Shown in pieces: positions 31,906 through 43,714 of a DNA stretch of 64,000 nt. The notes beneath the pieces were generated by a model. It was not told the origin of the DNA, did not search any database, and saw only the letters and a list, made by a program, of their open reading frames with translations. Positions within the stretch are counted from its first letter, which is position 1, and every line of letters begins with the position of its first letter. Origin of the DNA: Schistocephalus solidus (lineage: Eukaryota > Platyhelminthes > Cestoda > Diphyllobothriidea > Diphyllobothriidae); contig WEDG01006589.1 in assembly GCA_017591395.1 (NCBI GenBank), positions 1 through 64,000 on the forward strand. Reading direction: 5' to 3'. The position numbers and the translations under genes were made by a program.

Positions 31906-32430
31906 TTCTTCGATGTCAGCGCAAAGCCACGTGTCCTGTTTACGCGACCATATAAGGCGTTCTTACCTATGGATCCCTGGGAGGTAAGGGATGTAGGAAT
32001 TCTGTCATGGTTGGACATGACAGATGTCCAGATGCGAGAGCTCCCACCAGAACACTAAAACCGACGGGATGGAAGGTGTCCCTTCAAGCAATCAAGTCCA
32101 TTTAACTTAATTATAGTTAATAATCCCGATCGCCCCCCGCAGAACAACTGATCAGAGGTCAATCTTAAAGCGTAAGATGAAAAAACCCTCAATGGCCTAA
32201 AGAATTCTGTTTTGAATCCAGGTTTTTTAAATGGGAAACTGAATACAACAGATTAAGGACGGCCACTAAATTTTTAAAAAACTGTTACTTGCGTTATTTT
32301 CCTGTATCAGTAAGACGGTGACTATGCGGCTGCCAAGTAGGCCACTTGATTGAGCCACAAAAATATAATCAATGAATTTATTTCCTATTATAGCGGCAGT
32401 GTTTGTTACCAATCGCTGTGACATATGTGA
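31905..32430. other. unassigned DNA
   Basis: No feature recognised. Confidence 0.35.
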
Positions 32431-32434
32431 TCTT

Positions 32435-32790
32435 AGCACACGACAGTTCGACCGTCGTAGTCCGATGATGCCCACCGTATGCTCCACGGAAGGGTGGTGC
32501 AGGGACAGTGACTTGCACGTGGATTAGTTTTAGCCTTGCGCTGCAGCTACCGCACTCTCTCCTCCTCCCTCACCTGAGCCCGGTGTCATGACAGAGTCAA
32601 AAAGACCGGACTTGGGAGAGGGCGCATGTGGCTGGCACGAACGGGGCCCCTAGGCCCCAGACACACCTAGGCGTGCCATCACACCCCTTCCCCATGTTCG
32701 GCACTTGTTATGTGATCGCAACCCGAATTACGCCTGCCATGCCCTGATGTGGCCCGTTAAGGGGCACACAACTCTGACCGTGTCAGTTTG
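32435..32790 (-). mobile_element. short LINE-tail repeat
   Basis: Starts (on the plus strand) with GACAGTTCGACCGTCGTAGTC, the complement of the LINE 3' end with the GACTA-type loop. It then has the GCAGCTACCGCACTCTCTCC block and the short-subfamily body ending GTGGCCCGTTAAGGGGCA. Confidence 0.75.
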
Positions 32791-33260
32791 GGAAGACGCA
32801 AGTCAAATGGATGTTATTTTCGTTCTATCCTCCACGAAATCCATCTTGAGGCAGCTGAATAACCATTTCATCTTCACGCACATCAGGTATTACAGCGATT
32901 AGTTTAGCGAACCCAAAAAGGTTTTAGGAATAGGTAATGGTAGGATGCTTTGTTTAAATTGTCTTCAAACCTGTGCATTTATATTGCTATTGCAAAAACG
33001 TTCATGGTGTAACGCAGTTGGGAGAGAAGAGAAAAGAAAATAACAGTCAATGTTGTCCGATCAGTGTAAGCAGGATTTCTATACTTTTTCGTAAATTTTA
33101 GTTATTTGTAAAGCCGCATAACTGTATAGGGTGAAAAAGAAATTATCGAAAGTCAACGTAGGCTTGAAAATATTTCTGAGCTCCTCTGTATTTAAAACAT
33201 CGGAAAAGTGAGTCTTGGAACCGATTGGAACCATCATTGTTTATATTTCTGATCAAAACT
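32790..33260. other. unassigned DNA
   Basis: No feature recognised. Confidence 0.35.
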
Positions 33261-33264
33261 GCCT

Positions 33265-33425
33265 GGACAACGAGCCCGTGGTTCGGAAGTTCGAGCGTTT
33301 CACTTCTACTAAACAGATCACGGGTTCAAGTCCCAGGTATTAAAATTCCCAGGGTTGGATATGGCTGACAGCTGAAGGCTTGTAAGCCAACAGTGGCCAT
33401 TTCAGCCTTCCTCGTCTTTGTTAGA
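33265..33425 (+). mobile_element. decayed tRNA-derived SINE copy
   Basis: ACAACGAGCCCGTGGTTCGG (A-box region) at 33269, GGGTTCAAGTCCCAGG (B box) at 33323, then TATGGCTGACAGCTGAAGGC and AAGCCAACAGTGGCCATTTC, the mutated ribozyme. Order and orientation agree with the full copy at 45390-45690. Confidence 0.7.
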
Positions 33426-33429
33426 AATG

Positions 33430-34480
33430 TCTTTCCGTCTTATGTAGAATTTTACAGTTTTCACAAAAATTCTTAAGGTTTGAGAGTGAAGAATATTTGA
33501 AAAGTCTAATCGGCAGACTGTGTGCCATTTGTGTGTACATTTATAGTTGAGAAATGCGTATTTAGCTTTAGGTGGTCATTACGTATTAAGTTTTTTTAGC
33601 AGTTTTGATGCTTTCATACGGTCATAGAAACCAGTTCCTTAAAACTGTTTATTTTAGAAAATGATGGCGATATTAAAATTGTAGCGCATTATCATTATTT
33701 TCTTATTTTTAAAAAATACTCAGTCTTGAATATCTCATGCTACTTTTAAGGATCGATCTTTAATAAAAAAATTGGTTATTTCCGTGGCAGCGCAGTCTTA
33801 CAGCGCTGTCTAAAGCCGACAAACAAAATCTGAGGGCGCAAATAGCTGGGCGCGCGATTCAACTATTCCTTTTGTGTCGATATTTTGAACAACATCCTGT
33901 GATAGCCAAAAAACGAGCCTTTTTTTGTGTTCCGACCGTTCTGTTCTGGGAAAAGTTGCGTTTGAAGCCTACAGCACTGTTGGGAGATTGCGTGCATGCC
34001 TGTTCAGAAATTTGTACTTTAGCATTCGGATTTTCCTGACAATAAAAGTACAACTTTCTCAGAATTAGAAGCAGCATTCAATAGAGTGCTACATTTCGAC
34101 ACTTAATTTGCCGGTATCCTAATAGCTAGACAAAATTATGTGGCATACCGCATTTGGAACGTTACATAGCTGTATTCGGTTTATCCACCAGAAATATGCT
34201 TACTAGGTTGGATAACATGAACAACACTTACCATTTGTCAGAATTACGTGAGTACCAATTTACCCAACGCACGTAGCTTGCAGCCTATCACACATCGATC
34301 AAAATGACGCGATAACAAAAGAAGAAGAAAACTGACCAGTCGACGGCCAACGAGTTCATCCAGTTTGCGGATTTAAAGCTTGGCTAATATTAAGACGACC
34401 CAGCTCAGCAGTATAATAAATATTTTACGGTAGGCCATCCTCCTTCCTACATTAAGAACTTGGCTATCTCGCCTTTGCCA
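33430..34480. other. unassigned DNA
   Basis: No feature recognised. Confidence 0.35.
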
Positions 34481-34483
34481 GTC

Positions 34484-34484
<1 letters not shown>

Positions 34485-34524
<40 letters not shown>
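34485..34524. repeat. (AT)n microsatellite
   Basis: Forty bases of AT repeats directly abutting a SINE 3' end. Confidence 0.95.
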
Positions 34525-34526
<2 letters not shown>

Positions 34527-34527
34527 A

Positions 34528-34612
34528 TAAAGTGGAACCGAAAAAGACAAGGGAGACCGGAATGGCCATTTCTGGCTTATTAGCCGTCATCAGCCAGTCA
34601 TACCCAATTCAA
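34528..34612 (-). mobile_element. SINE 3' end with complete hammerhead
   Basis: Only the ribozyme and following TCTCCCTTGTCTTTTTCGG remain. Both edges are (AT)n tracts, which suggests a solo fragment left between, or generated from, tandem units. Confidence 0.75.
34556..34599 (-). ncRNA. hammerhead ribozyme of the SINE, core intact
   Basis: Stem I GACTGG (34594-34599) with CCGGT(C), CTGATGA (34587-34593), stem II GGCT/AGCC with loop AATA, GAA, and stem III from the palindrome AATGGCCATT (34561-34570), followed by T at the cleavage position. It is identical in core and stems to the copy at 45634-45677. The 10.1-11.1 pair is C and A, not the usual G-C. Confidence 0.65.
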
Positions 34613-34624
34613 GTATATATATAT

Positions 34625-35372
34625 ATTGAATAAGTGAGTTAGTTCGCGAAAAACAACCAACTGGTGTGAGTGCGATGGGGGGTGGATACATAATTGCGAC
34701 AGGTTTTGGTAAGGGGGCGGTAAGGGGAGCACAAATACATTTGCTTGTTTTGGAGTTGGAGGTGGGTAGCGAGTAACTACGGATGGCTAGATTATCGGTA
34801 GTTGATTCGGGTTGGATGTAGAGGTCACTGCATCAATTGGAAGTGCTAAAACGTTTACTTGCGGTTCGCCATGTGTGAGATTTTAAATGCCACAAGGACT
34901 AGCAACCGTTGCAAGGGGCTGGACGCTCGTTAGTTAGTCGTGCACGTAACTCTTCGTAATGAGCGTCTTTATTGACGTGACGGTTAAGGCTTGTCGTGCT
35001 TCAGTGCTAAGCTTCGAGGAATTATCGAGTTTTTTTTTGTGTTGGCCATGGCGATCACTTCGGTACCGTCCCAAATGAAGCGGTGGTCGCTCTCAAGGGA
35101 GTGTGCAAACACGAGTGATAAGGGGTCGAGTCGGCGAAAGACTAGCTTATGTTCGTTAATGCAAGTCCCAAGACGTCGGCATGTATGACCAATGTAAACA
35201 GAAGGGCGGTAGGCGCATGGTATGCGGTAAATGACATTGATTAATTGTTCTTTAGGAAGGGGCTCCTGTACTCGACATAGGGTTGCGCGCATAGAGGATG
35301 CAGGCTTGTGGACGACAGAGATGCAAATGTTACTTAATTGTCAAGAGATTGTTTTGGAAACATTTTTGGCTT
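34625..35372 (-). mobile_element. Penelope-like element PLE2, left arm
   Basis: It is an inverted partner of 35745-36421 plus 36811-36900. The minus strand codes a GIY-YIG domain (34984-35292). The outer edge merges with a short AT repeat at 34613-34625. Confidence 0.75.
34984..35292 (-). pseudogene. GIY-YIG endonuclease, PLE2 left arm
   Basis: The 102-codon frame includes NVIYRIPCAYRPSVYIGHTC followed by RRLGTCINEHKLVFRRLDP and FAHSLESDHRF, the layout of a Penelope C-terminal GIY-YIG domain. The residue usually occupied by Arg before the INEH block is Cys in both PLE2 arms. RT sequence is missing on this arm, so it is a fragment. The sequence differs strongly from PLE1, hence a separate lineage. 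Confidence 0.7.
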
Positions 35373-35459
35373 GAATTGTTGTAAGCTGCCATTTTCCTGT
35401 CGCTGTTAGTCTAGTTCGGCAAGTTAACCCGATATTCGGGAGTCCATTGGGGTGCCCTT

Positions 35460-36067
35460 AACTTGTGGCTAGTTTTTGTCCTCGAAATAATAATAGTTCT
35501 TAGAGCTTGCTTTACTATGCAAGTAACCACCCTGCGGCCCACAAAAGAAGCTTTGTTTAGCATCCTTTTCCATCAGGCCTTCCGCTATTGCAGCAGCGAT
35601 GTCATACTTAAGAAAGAACTATCGTATTTATTCAAGTTTTTCCGGTCCAATGGATACCCAGCAAGCAGTGTAAAAAATGGTCTTTCGATGCCAGAGAAAA
35701 ATGCAGAAACTTCTTTCTAATGGAGATAACGTGCTATGGAAATGCAAGATGTTTCCAAAATAATCTCTTGACAATTAAGTCACATTGCATCTCTGTCGCC
35801 CAAAAGCCTGCATCCTCTATGCGCGCGACCCTATGCCAAGTACAGGATCCCCTACCCATTCACCGCATATCATGCGCCTACCGCCCTTCTGTTTACACTG
35901 GCCATACATGCCGACGTCTTGGGACTTGCATTAACGAACATAAGCTAGTCGTTCGCCGACTCGACCCCTTATCACTCGGGTTTGCACACTCCCTTGAGTG
36001 CAACCACCGCTTCAATTGGGACGGTACCGAAGTGATCGCCACGGCCAACACCAAACAAACTCGATAA
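35460..36067 (+). pseudogene. Penelope RT C-terminus and GIY-YIG domain, PLE2 right arm
   Basis: The plus-strand frame 35463-35720 has LFHQAFRYCSSDVILKKELS and NGYPASSVKNGL, similar to the end of Penelope RT proteins. Frame 35720-36067 continues with the linker and a GIY-YIG domain (CAYRPSVYTGHTCRRLG, INEHKLVVRRLDPLS). The two overlap in different frames, so a frameshift divides RT from endonuclease. The YIG motif reads YTG here. There is no RT catalytic region, so the copy is 5'-truncated. Confidence 0.65.
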
Positions 36068-36990
36068 TTCCTCGAAGCTTAGCACTCAAGCACGACAGGC
36101 CTTAACCGTCACGTCAATCTAGACACTCATTACGAAGAGTTACGTGCACGACTCACCAACGAGCGTCCAGCCCCTTGCAACGGTTGCTAGTCCTTGCGGC
36201 ATTTAAACTCTCACTTTTTGCTGCCCCGGCCTCACACATGGCGAACCGCAAGTAAACGTTTAAACACTTCCAATTGACGCAGTGACCTCTACATCCAATC
36301 CGAATCAACTACTGATAATCTAGTCGGCCGTAGTTACTCGCCGCCCACCTCCAACTCCAAAACAAGCAAACGTTTTTTTGCCCCTCACCTCCCCCTTACC
36401 AAAACCTGTCGCAATTACATGTCCATCCGACAGTTTGACCGTCGTAGTCTGAGAAGATCCACCGTATGCTCCACAGAAGGAATGTGTAGGTACAGTGAAT
36501 TGCGCGTGGATTAGTTTTAGCGCATTTTATCATTGCGCTGCAGCTACCGCACTCTCTCATCCTCTGCCACCTAACCCCGGTATCATGACAGAATCAAGAA
36601 GACCGGAGATGGGAGAGGGCATATGTGCCTGAGGCGACTGGGGCCCCTAGGCCCTAGCCACCCCTAGCCGTGCCACCACACCCCCTCCATGTTCGGAATT
36701 TGTTATGGGAGCGCAACCTGAATAACGCCTGCCGTGTCCTGATGTGGCCCTGGAGTTTGTCCAGCGCATCTTCCGCGTGGCCCGTCTAGGGGCACCCACC
36801 CTAAGTGTTCACCCCTCATCCCCCTCACACCAGTTATTAGTTGGTCAGTATCTGTCCTGTCGCGCTAACTGATCTAGTTCACCCACCTCACGTTCTCCTC
36901 TGTTAATTTCGTCTGACGACGGGTTGATGTTGCCGCCTAGAAAATTTAACTAATACAACTCAATTTCCCGAAGTGCATTTTCTTTTTCAT
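35463..36990 (+). mobile_element. PLE2 right arm, interrupted by a LINE-tail repeat
   Basis: Coding relic 35463-36067, 3' UTR to 36421, then an inserted LINE-tail repeat (36422-36808), then PLE2 resumes. The segment CTCACACCAGTTATTAGTTGG near 36824 matches the complement of the left arm at 34650-34672. At 36907-36940 a CTGACGA box followed by a GAAAA stretch may be a decayed terminal ribozyme. Confidence 0.65.
36422..36808 (-). mobile_element. short LINE-tail repeat nested in PLE2
   Basis: Begins with CAGTTTGACCGTCGTAGTC (complement of the LINE terminus), includes GCAGCTACCGCACTCTCTC, and ends with GTGGCCCGTCTAGGGGCA. Its absence from the left PLE2 arm shows that it was inserted after PLE2. 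Confidence 0.8.
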
Positions 36991-39900
36991 GCAATCTTAT
37001 CGTGCCAATCATCACCCGAAAAAGACAACAAATAAATGGCCCGTTTTGGAGACCAAGATATATGCGCAATGTCGTTTCTGAACCTCTCGCGTTTCTATCC
37101 TCGAAGAACTGGGTTTACTCTTCCCGTGGGGATTGATTAGTTCCGCTTTAATGCTTGCTTCAGGTTATATCTGTGCTCAATGCACGTACGTTGGTTTGTC
37201 TGTTTGCCGCTGGTCGGTTCAGCCTTCACCGTCATACGCCCTTCTCCCCCTCTCTAAATCTGGCCTGTTTGCTCAAGCTCAAAAAGCGCATAATTTTTTG
37301 TCAAACAGTCGTCTACTTGGTCAGTTTATATCCCTTGTTCTGACTTGTTTGTTTAGATCTGTGTACACTGGAGTTTTCTCAAAACGATGCCAAATACCCC
37401 TTCATAGGGCTGGAAAAATTCAAGTTACAGTAGTAAACAGCTCCTAACTAGCACATCTAATGGACACTTGACCAATGTGTTGACACGGATGAAGACTTCT
37501 CAATACTTTCCCGAATGCTTTTTTGTTTCTTGCTGCTGGGAGGTTAACTGCTGTGAGTAATGTAACTGAATCCCAGCAAGTCCAGTAAGCTCCTATGCCA
37601 CCACTTGGGAAAATAATGGTTTGATTTAGTTCACTCTTGTGTATAGACGTCATTGGAATGGCCCTGTGCAGTGAGACCGGAAATCAGCTTGTACTACATA
37701 GTCATTTGGACGCTAAGGCATGTCTGGTGGATCCTGCAATTGAGCAGGATGCTAATAGAAACTCTTTTATGTCGACATGTAGGTTCCGGTAATGTAATTG
37801 CCAGGTCTCTCCCACCCTCTTGTACCCCTCTCAGTGATTTCCGCCCTGCCGAAACCTAGCGGACCCATAACCTTCCTGAAAAGAGATTTGTTTTATGATC
37901 TTCCTGGCTAGACAGTAAACCATTTTGAACAACCGTTGACACAGGTGAATGACTTTTGATGGCTTACAGGACGGAAATGGACTAATCCACACTGCTTTGA
38001 AGTTCGCGTACATAAACCCGACACTCGGTCACACAGTGTTAAAAAATCAATAATTAATCGTTTTTTTTGACAACGATGGTGTAAGCTGAAATGAATTTTT
38101 GGTTTATTTGCAATCCAAAACTGGTCATTGAAAACGTGAAAATTGGCTAGGTTGTTCGGAATCAGGCCCATTCGCCGATATTTGGCACACGCTCTGGAGT
38201 ATATGATTCAACTATCCGGTAAAAAAGCGATTTCGGTTCAAAAGTCAAGTTTTTTAACTCGATTTTGCTTCTACCTGGTAGATAAGAGCAAGTAGGCTCA
38301 AAACGGTAATCCCCATCTCTATTACTCCTGTCTCAAAACCGCTTTTTTTGAGAAGCCTTTGGAAACCAAGAGTGATTATGTAAGCAGCACTGATAACTGC
38401 AAACCCCAAAATTGATTTGAAAAAAACAGGTTTCTCTAATCAGAAGGGACTACACAATTGACGCATATTGAAATCGCAACTTTGTCTGCAATCGAAGGCA
38501 AAAAAATATTCATTTCTACGGGCTCAATTTCTCCTTTATAGCCCTCTGCAAGAAAACTGATAGTCGCGTATTGAAGAAATATGAACTGTCTTGCGGACCT
38601 AACACATCAGGCGATTAATTCGCAAGCCTAGATCATTAATGTTTCTCAGCAGGCGACGTCGAAATTTTAATTGGCGTAGCTAAACGATGCCAATTTATAA
38701 TTTTAAGGCCGTTAACTTGGAAAACAAAGTATCCGTTTGTTTTTCTCCAGTTGGAATTGAGCACTTATTTAGCCTGAAAGATTGAGGGTCAGAAGACATT
38801 GATTAATCCCTTATTTGTTCCCACTGATCTGACACACGAGGGGCAAGATCGTGTTTGGCACGCGTTAGGTGATCAAGTGATGATAGACCCTGCGCAAGTC
38901 TATCTCATCATAAACTCCAATTCATTAGCAATTCACTTTTCAGGAAACGGCGTTGAAGGTAGCTGTCACTAATTGATTTTTTTACCAAAACCCAACGGAT
39001 GGTGTCATACTGTGTTAAGTGGCTAATCTTTAAAAATCTCCAGCTCTCTATTCCCGTGTAGTCAGTGGATGTCTTTGTTCGAGTGGATGTGTATTGCACT
39101 GTGAAGGTCAACTCAGTTATCAATCTTATTGTTGTCTTCTGGGCTGCCTGTCATCCTTTATCCCTTTTTCTTTTCCCAATTCTTCCCTCTCTCCTGTCCT
39201 TGACTGCAGGCCCATCTACCCTTGTTTCATCTTTTTATCCTCTTATCTTCCTTCTGATCACAGTCCTTCACTGATTGTTAGCCTACATATTTGACTTTAC
39301 AATAAGCGTGGCATTTCATATTTTGACGTGCCCGAGAAATTTGATGGCGCGCACCCTGGAATATTTGATTAAAGAGTCTTCATAGGACCTCGGTTATCTC
39401 AAAGTAAAAATTTGTTCTTTTAAAAAATAGACTACTTCAACCTTATTGTTTCAAGTATCGCACACTAAAAATTGTAGATTATAAATTCGGAGAGGGGTGG
39501 ACGATTGAAATCACCCTTTTGTGGCATGATTCCCGCCAGCGCTGTCTAGTTTGTACCACAGGCGGTAGCATTTCGTGTGAAGGATCTGCTAGCATCCTCA
39601 ATGCTAAGTTAAACTCTGATGTTACTCCATTAAATCTAAAGTACTCTATCTGACGCATAACTGCGCAAATCGTGATCAATTCACTGCCAGATGGACAAAA
39701 TGCAAAGATTACGAATAAGGTGTTTTGTAATTTCACGATTGCTTAAATCTCTCGTTTGGTGAAATATATTTCTGATAGTTAGCAATAAAAATTTCCTCTG
39801 GACTTACCACTATAATCAAATAAGAATTTTGCCGTAGGAAGGGTGTTCGCAGTTTGGGTAAGGTTACACCTTGGGACTAAATCGTGAACTTTCCCAGACA

Positions 39901-40640
39901 GCCTCATAGCAAACAGTATTCATTTCTGCATATATATTTTTATTTTCAAGTTAAATGCGTTGAATTTTTGCTCCAATATAACCCTTGTACACATTTACGT
40001 TTTTTCACTTACGTAGGTGCATTTTACTCATCAACCTGTAATTTGATAATGTTTGCTAAATGCACATCTGTTGCCTTCAAAAACGTATTTCCTTCATGTG
40101 GTTTACAGTTTAAAAATTTCATATGCTCCCTCACCGCATCGAAAGAGATTGATTCAACCCTGCGGAGCGGTCTCTTTTCACGGAAGTTGACCTTCTGCTT
40201 AGACTTTTGCTGGTCAATATCCTTAGGTTTACAGCGATCAATCTGCTACGAGCCTAGCTGACGGCCTACAGAATCCATACATGTGAGTGTGTTTCTCGTT
40301 GTGGGACATCCGGTTATTATACCTGCCTAGTCCTTAGCTCGAGGTTGGTTTCGGATGGGTTTAGCGTTGTCTGTTACGATCTACTTTCCGTATTTACAAC
40401 TTTTACTGGTGTACGTGTGTCGACAGATCCCACTCAATTTCCAGGGAAAAGGTTAGTCACAATCACCGAAACCGAATCCGCAGGCAGGCAGCAAGCGCCA
40501 TTGGATCCATCGGTTTCGCCGTTAGTATTTCAAGGGTGCCATGAACAATCAGCAGGACTCTCGAATTCGAAAGACCGTTCCGGATGTAACACTGGCTTTC
40601 CGATCGTTATCATTTGATGATGAACTAAGCTGCACATTTT
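36990..40640. other. unassigned DNA
   Basis: Several short open frames (for example 37133-37447, 39884-40261, 40345-40617) have no recognisable domain, signal peptide or repeated motif that would make them credible genes. Exons of an intron-rich gene could be hidden here, but I cannot support any. Confidence 0.35.
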
Positions 40641-41340
40641 AAACATGGTATGTGACATAAATCATGCCAAATGCCGAACTTTGCGAACGATTTGTAATCA
40701 CTTGCAAACCGGTACAAACGTATGTGAAAAGATTTGAAACTCATAATTAACAGCCCAATAGGAACTTAAAACTTAAAGGAAATAGAAAATATAATATTAT
40801 TTTGTTTAGTAATAGCAATTTTTTAAACAAAATGCAAAATATTGCGAAATCATGGTAAATCACTGTAACTGTGGCTAAAAAAGTTAACAAATGTTTTAGA
40901 TGAAATCATAAACATACCGGTTTGCCCATATTAGGAGAACGTACCTTCCGCCAAATTTATTTATGGGTATTTTCGATATTGGCTTACAATTATTGTCCGA
41001 TCATCCTTTAAATACTGGTGTTTAATTTATGACTTTTAGTTTTTCATGTGATTAACCATAAATTTAGATTATGATCCAGGTGCTTACAAAACCTTCAAAA
41101 TAAGATATATCCTTCAAGTATTTACCGAAATCGTGATTTTTTTGGTATTCTTTTTATGCAGATAACCGATGCGTCATATTTCTAGGGTCACTTAAGCATG
41201 AGAACTCAATACCAAGAAAATTATATGTGTACACCTAAATTCATCAAGTTAAGTGCCTAAGATCAATTTTTAGAAAAAAAACTTTCTACAATAGGTTAAC
41301 TCCACACAAAGCGCCCTTTTAAGGCATTAAGATGATAAAT
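40640..41340 (+). repeat. AT-rich dispersed repeat, family F
   Basis: Collinear with 60920-61810: GCAAACCGGTACAAACGTATG with GCAAACCGGTCTCAACGCATG, then ATCATCCTTTAAATACTGG with ATCATCCTTAAAACAGTAG, then CAAAATAAGATATATCC with CAAAATAAGATATTTC. Same orientation; non-coding. Confidence 0.5.
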
Positions 41341-42840
41341 ATATATGTGAATTTTTTACTCTTTTGGAGGTTATGTTGAGGTAAAAAATGGGAAGTTTGA
41401 CTGGTTTTTGGCTTTCCTGAAAATATGTAAAACATTGTTTGCTCCGAGATGCCCTCAGTAGTATGTCCATGGGAGGAGATGAGATATGCTTGCTAGGAAA
41501 GCTTTTAAATTTTTTCCTCTTTCCCTCTCTCACTTCCACGACCCCTCTTCCGCCACCAGGATTTACTGCGAGTCTTACACAGAGAAACTTTCCGTCACCT
41601 GGCACCGGGCGGAGAGTCAGGTCATCTCGTTAATTAACAGCGTAGCCCCAGCGACCAGCGCTGACCGAATCCAACCAGTCGAGCGCTGACCGATGTTTAG
41701 TTGGCGCCATCCTGCCTCCGTGAGGTCATCTGCCGAACACAAAATTTAACTAGCGGGAAAGCTGACCGCTCCGTTTCGTGTCAGTGTCCCCTGCCCAGGG
41801 TTCGAGTTCGCAGTTTGGTATCCGGCATTTGGACCGCAACCCAAAGCAGAAGGTTCCGGAATGAGGGGGAGGGCTAGTTGGCTTGTTTACTGCTGCTAAC
41901 CAGTTCCCTCGCTGTTTGAAAATTTTCTTCAAAAATGCCGTTAAACGTCTGAATTGGTCGCACAGCATAGTAACCATCGGCAATGCAAAGGACCGAGGGG
42001 TAAATGGCCCGGAGATTATGTTGCAAAGGCATTTTTCTGCAGTCGTCTACGTGGAAGATAATTCTGATGATAAAGATAAAAGAGTAGAATCCAAATTTTT
42101 TTAAACAGTCAGTTATCCGAGCATGTTAAAAGGGTATTCAGATGACCAACTATACATCAGTTTAGCATGTTTTTAGGGGAATGATCATCTAGTTAACATT
42201 ACGAAAATGCAGTACAGCCAAGGATAGATAGGACTAATAAATAAAGGAATATTTATGACTAACGAGTCTAATTTTGCTAAACTTTTATCGTTTCAACACT
42301 GGTCAAAGACCGCAGGACACGTATATAGAAACTTTTTAGTCGATCAAAGACGGAAAACCAGACAGTTCCCAAATGTAGATGAAACATCCTTTGGCGACGC
42401 GAATATCAATTTATACCAAGGGCTGACAGTCATAATAGAAAATTAGAGCGCTCGATGGACATTTGCGAGTTTGGCTTTCGAGACGGAACAGTGGCAAATA
42501 TTTTCGGGCGTGTGCGTTACGCGTGCCCAAGGCAACCCCTCATGGCTTCTGAAGCTATTCCACCCTGCTTCATTTCAAACCTTTATTTCTTGAGAGTATT
42601 TTATCCAAATATTGCATATAGGGCTGTTTCCAAAAAAACGCTTTTCTCTCATAAGAAGCAGTACGCATAGCATACTGTTGCTATGTTCCGCATGCCTCCG
42701 ACATTTGATGACCCCTTTAAATTGGGGTGAGTTAATTGCTTGGTTGTCGTTACTCGTTAAAATTTAATTACTCGTTTTGGGGTTTGGCATGATGATTGCT
42801 CGATTCACCAACTTTTCGTGCATGAATTACTCCTACCTGA
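41340..42840. other. unassigned DNA
   Basis: No recognised feature. Confidence 0.35.
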
Positions 42841-42842
42841 GT

Positions 42843-42890
42843 CTCTCTGATGATGATTTCAACTCTGCATCCGAAACGTGAGATGAAACC
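42843..42890 (+). ncRNA. solo Penelope-type minimal hammerhead motif
   Basis: TCT, CTGATGA (42847-42853), a TGAT...ATC helix, CCGAAACGTG (42871-42880) and AGA. Stem I is TCT/AGA and stem III AC/GT, like the Penelope motif in PLE1. The cleavage base is G, which is not permitted (C, A or U is needed), so it is probably inactive. No Penelope coding sequence is nearby. Confidence 0.5.
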
Positions 42891-43024
42891 AGCTCTCGTT
42901 CCACCGATCGCCTCTACTTCTTCTCAATGACTCCATTGAAACACTTGAAAGAATGATTAGTTTGACTTAATAGCAGCTCGGTTTCCTTGTTTATCGAGTA
43001 TTTACTTACTGTCTTTATTGTCCC

Positions 43025-43710
43025 ATTAAGTGGTAAGTGGCGATGGCTCCTCCATATCCCCTGAGTAAGTAAATCCTGGTGTGTGCGTTATGGGAGCCAG
43101 GTGGTGCTGTGGCGGGCGAAGACGGGTATGCCGACCCCTCAGCCAATGCACCCACTCCCATCTCAGACAACTGACTGGCTCGGATGGTGGTCTGATTGTG
43201 GGGGTGGGAGAGAAAGTGAGGTCTAAGTTCTCAGCGCATTTTCCTCACTATAAACAATCTGACGAGCTTGAAACTATCATGGTGCGCTAAAAGCCATGGC
43301 TTGGAAGGTTGCCAACTGACGGAATAACTCGGACAGCGTGGTCAGCCCAATGTGTGTTTTGTGTGGAGTGGCTGACTGGCGGACTGAGAGTCAGACTGCA
43401 ATGACTTCTTCTTAATGTGGCCTTTATGACACTCCCACTCCTAGGGATCCGAGTCAGGTGTGGTGGTATACCCAGGGGCGGCTCCGGCCGCGCCAGCCAC
43501 CTGCGCCCTCTTCCATCTCCGGTCTGCTTGACTCTGTAGAGATTGCGGTAGCTGCAGCGCAAGGCCACTATCACTTTAAACTAATTCACGTGCAAGTCAC
43601 TGTCCCTGCATCACCAAGTGTGGAACATACGATGGACATCATCAAATTCAACGATCGATATATCGTGTGTGTGCCCCCTTCGCCCCCTAAACGGGCCATG
43701 TGGTAGCACC
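43025..43710 (+). mobile_element. LINE 3' UTR fragment followed by short-subfamily start
   Basis: Matches 11480-12135 of LINE copy A in the same orientation, ending with ATCAAATTCAACGATCG in place of the regular hairpin. It then runs into CCCCCTAAACGGGCCATGTGG, which is the start of the short subfamily in this orientation. This is the same head-to-tail junction as at 6055-6080. Confidence 0.75.
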
Positions 43711-43714
43711 GTCA

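Noticed and set aside
36907..36940. CTGACGA ... GAAAA at the PLE2 end as a working ribozyme
   Set aside because: The position is right for a Penelope terminus, but stems I and III do not pair convincingly; kept only as a possible relic.
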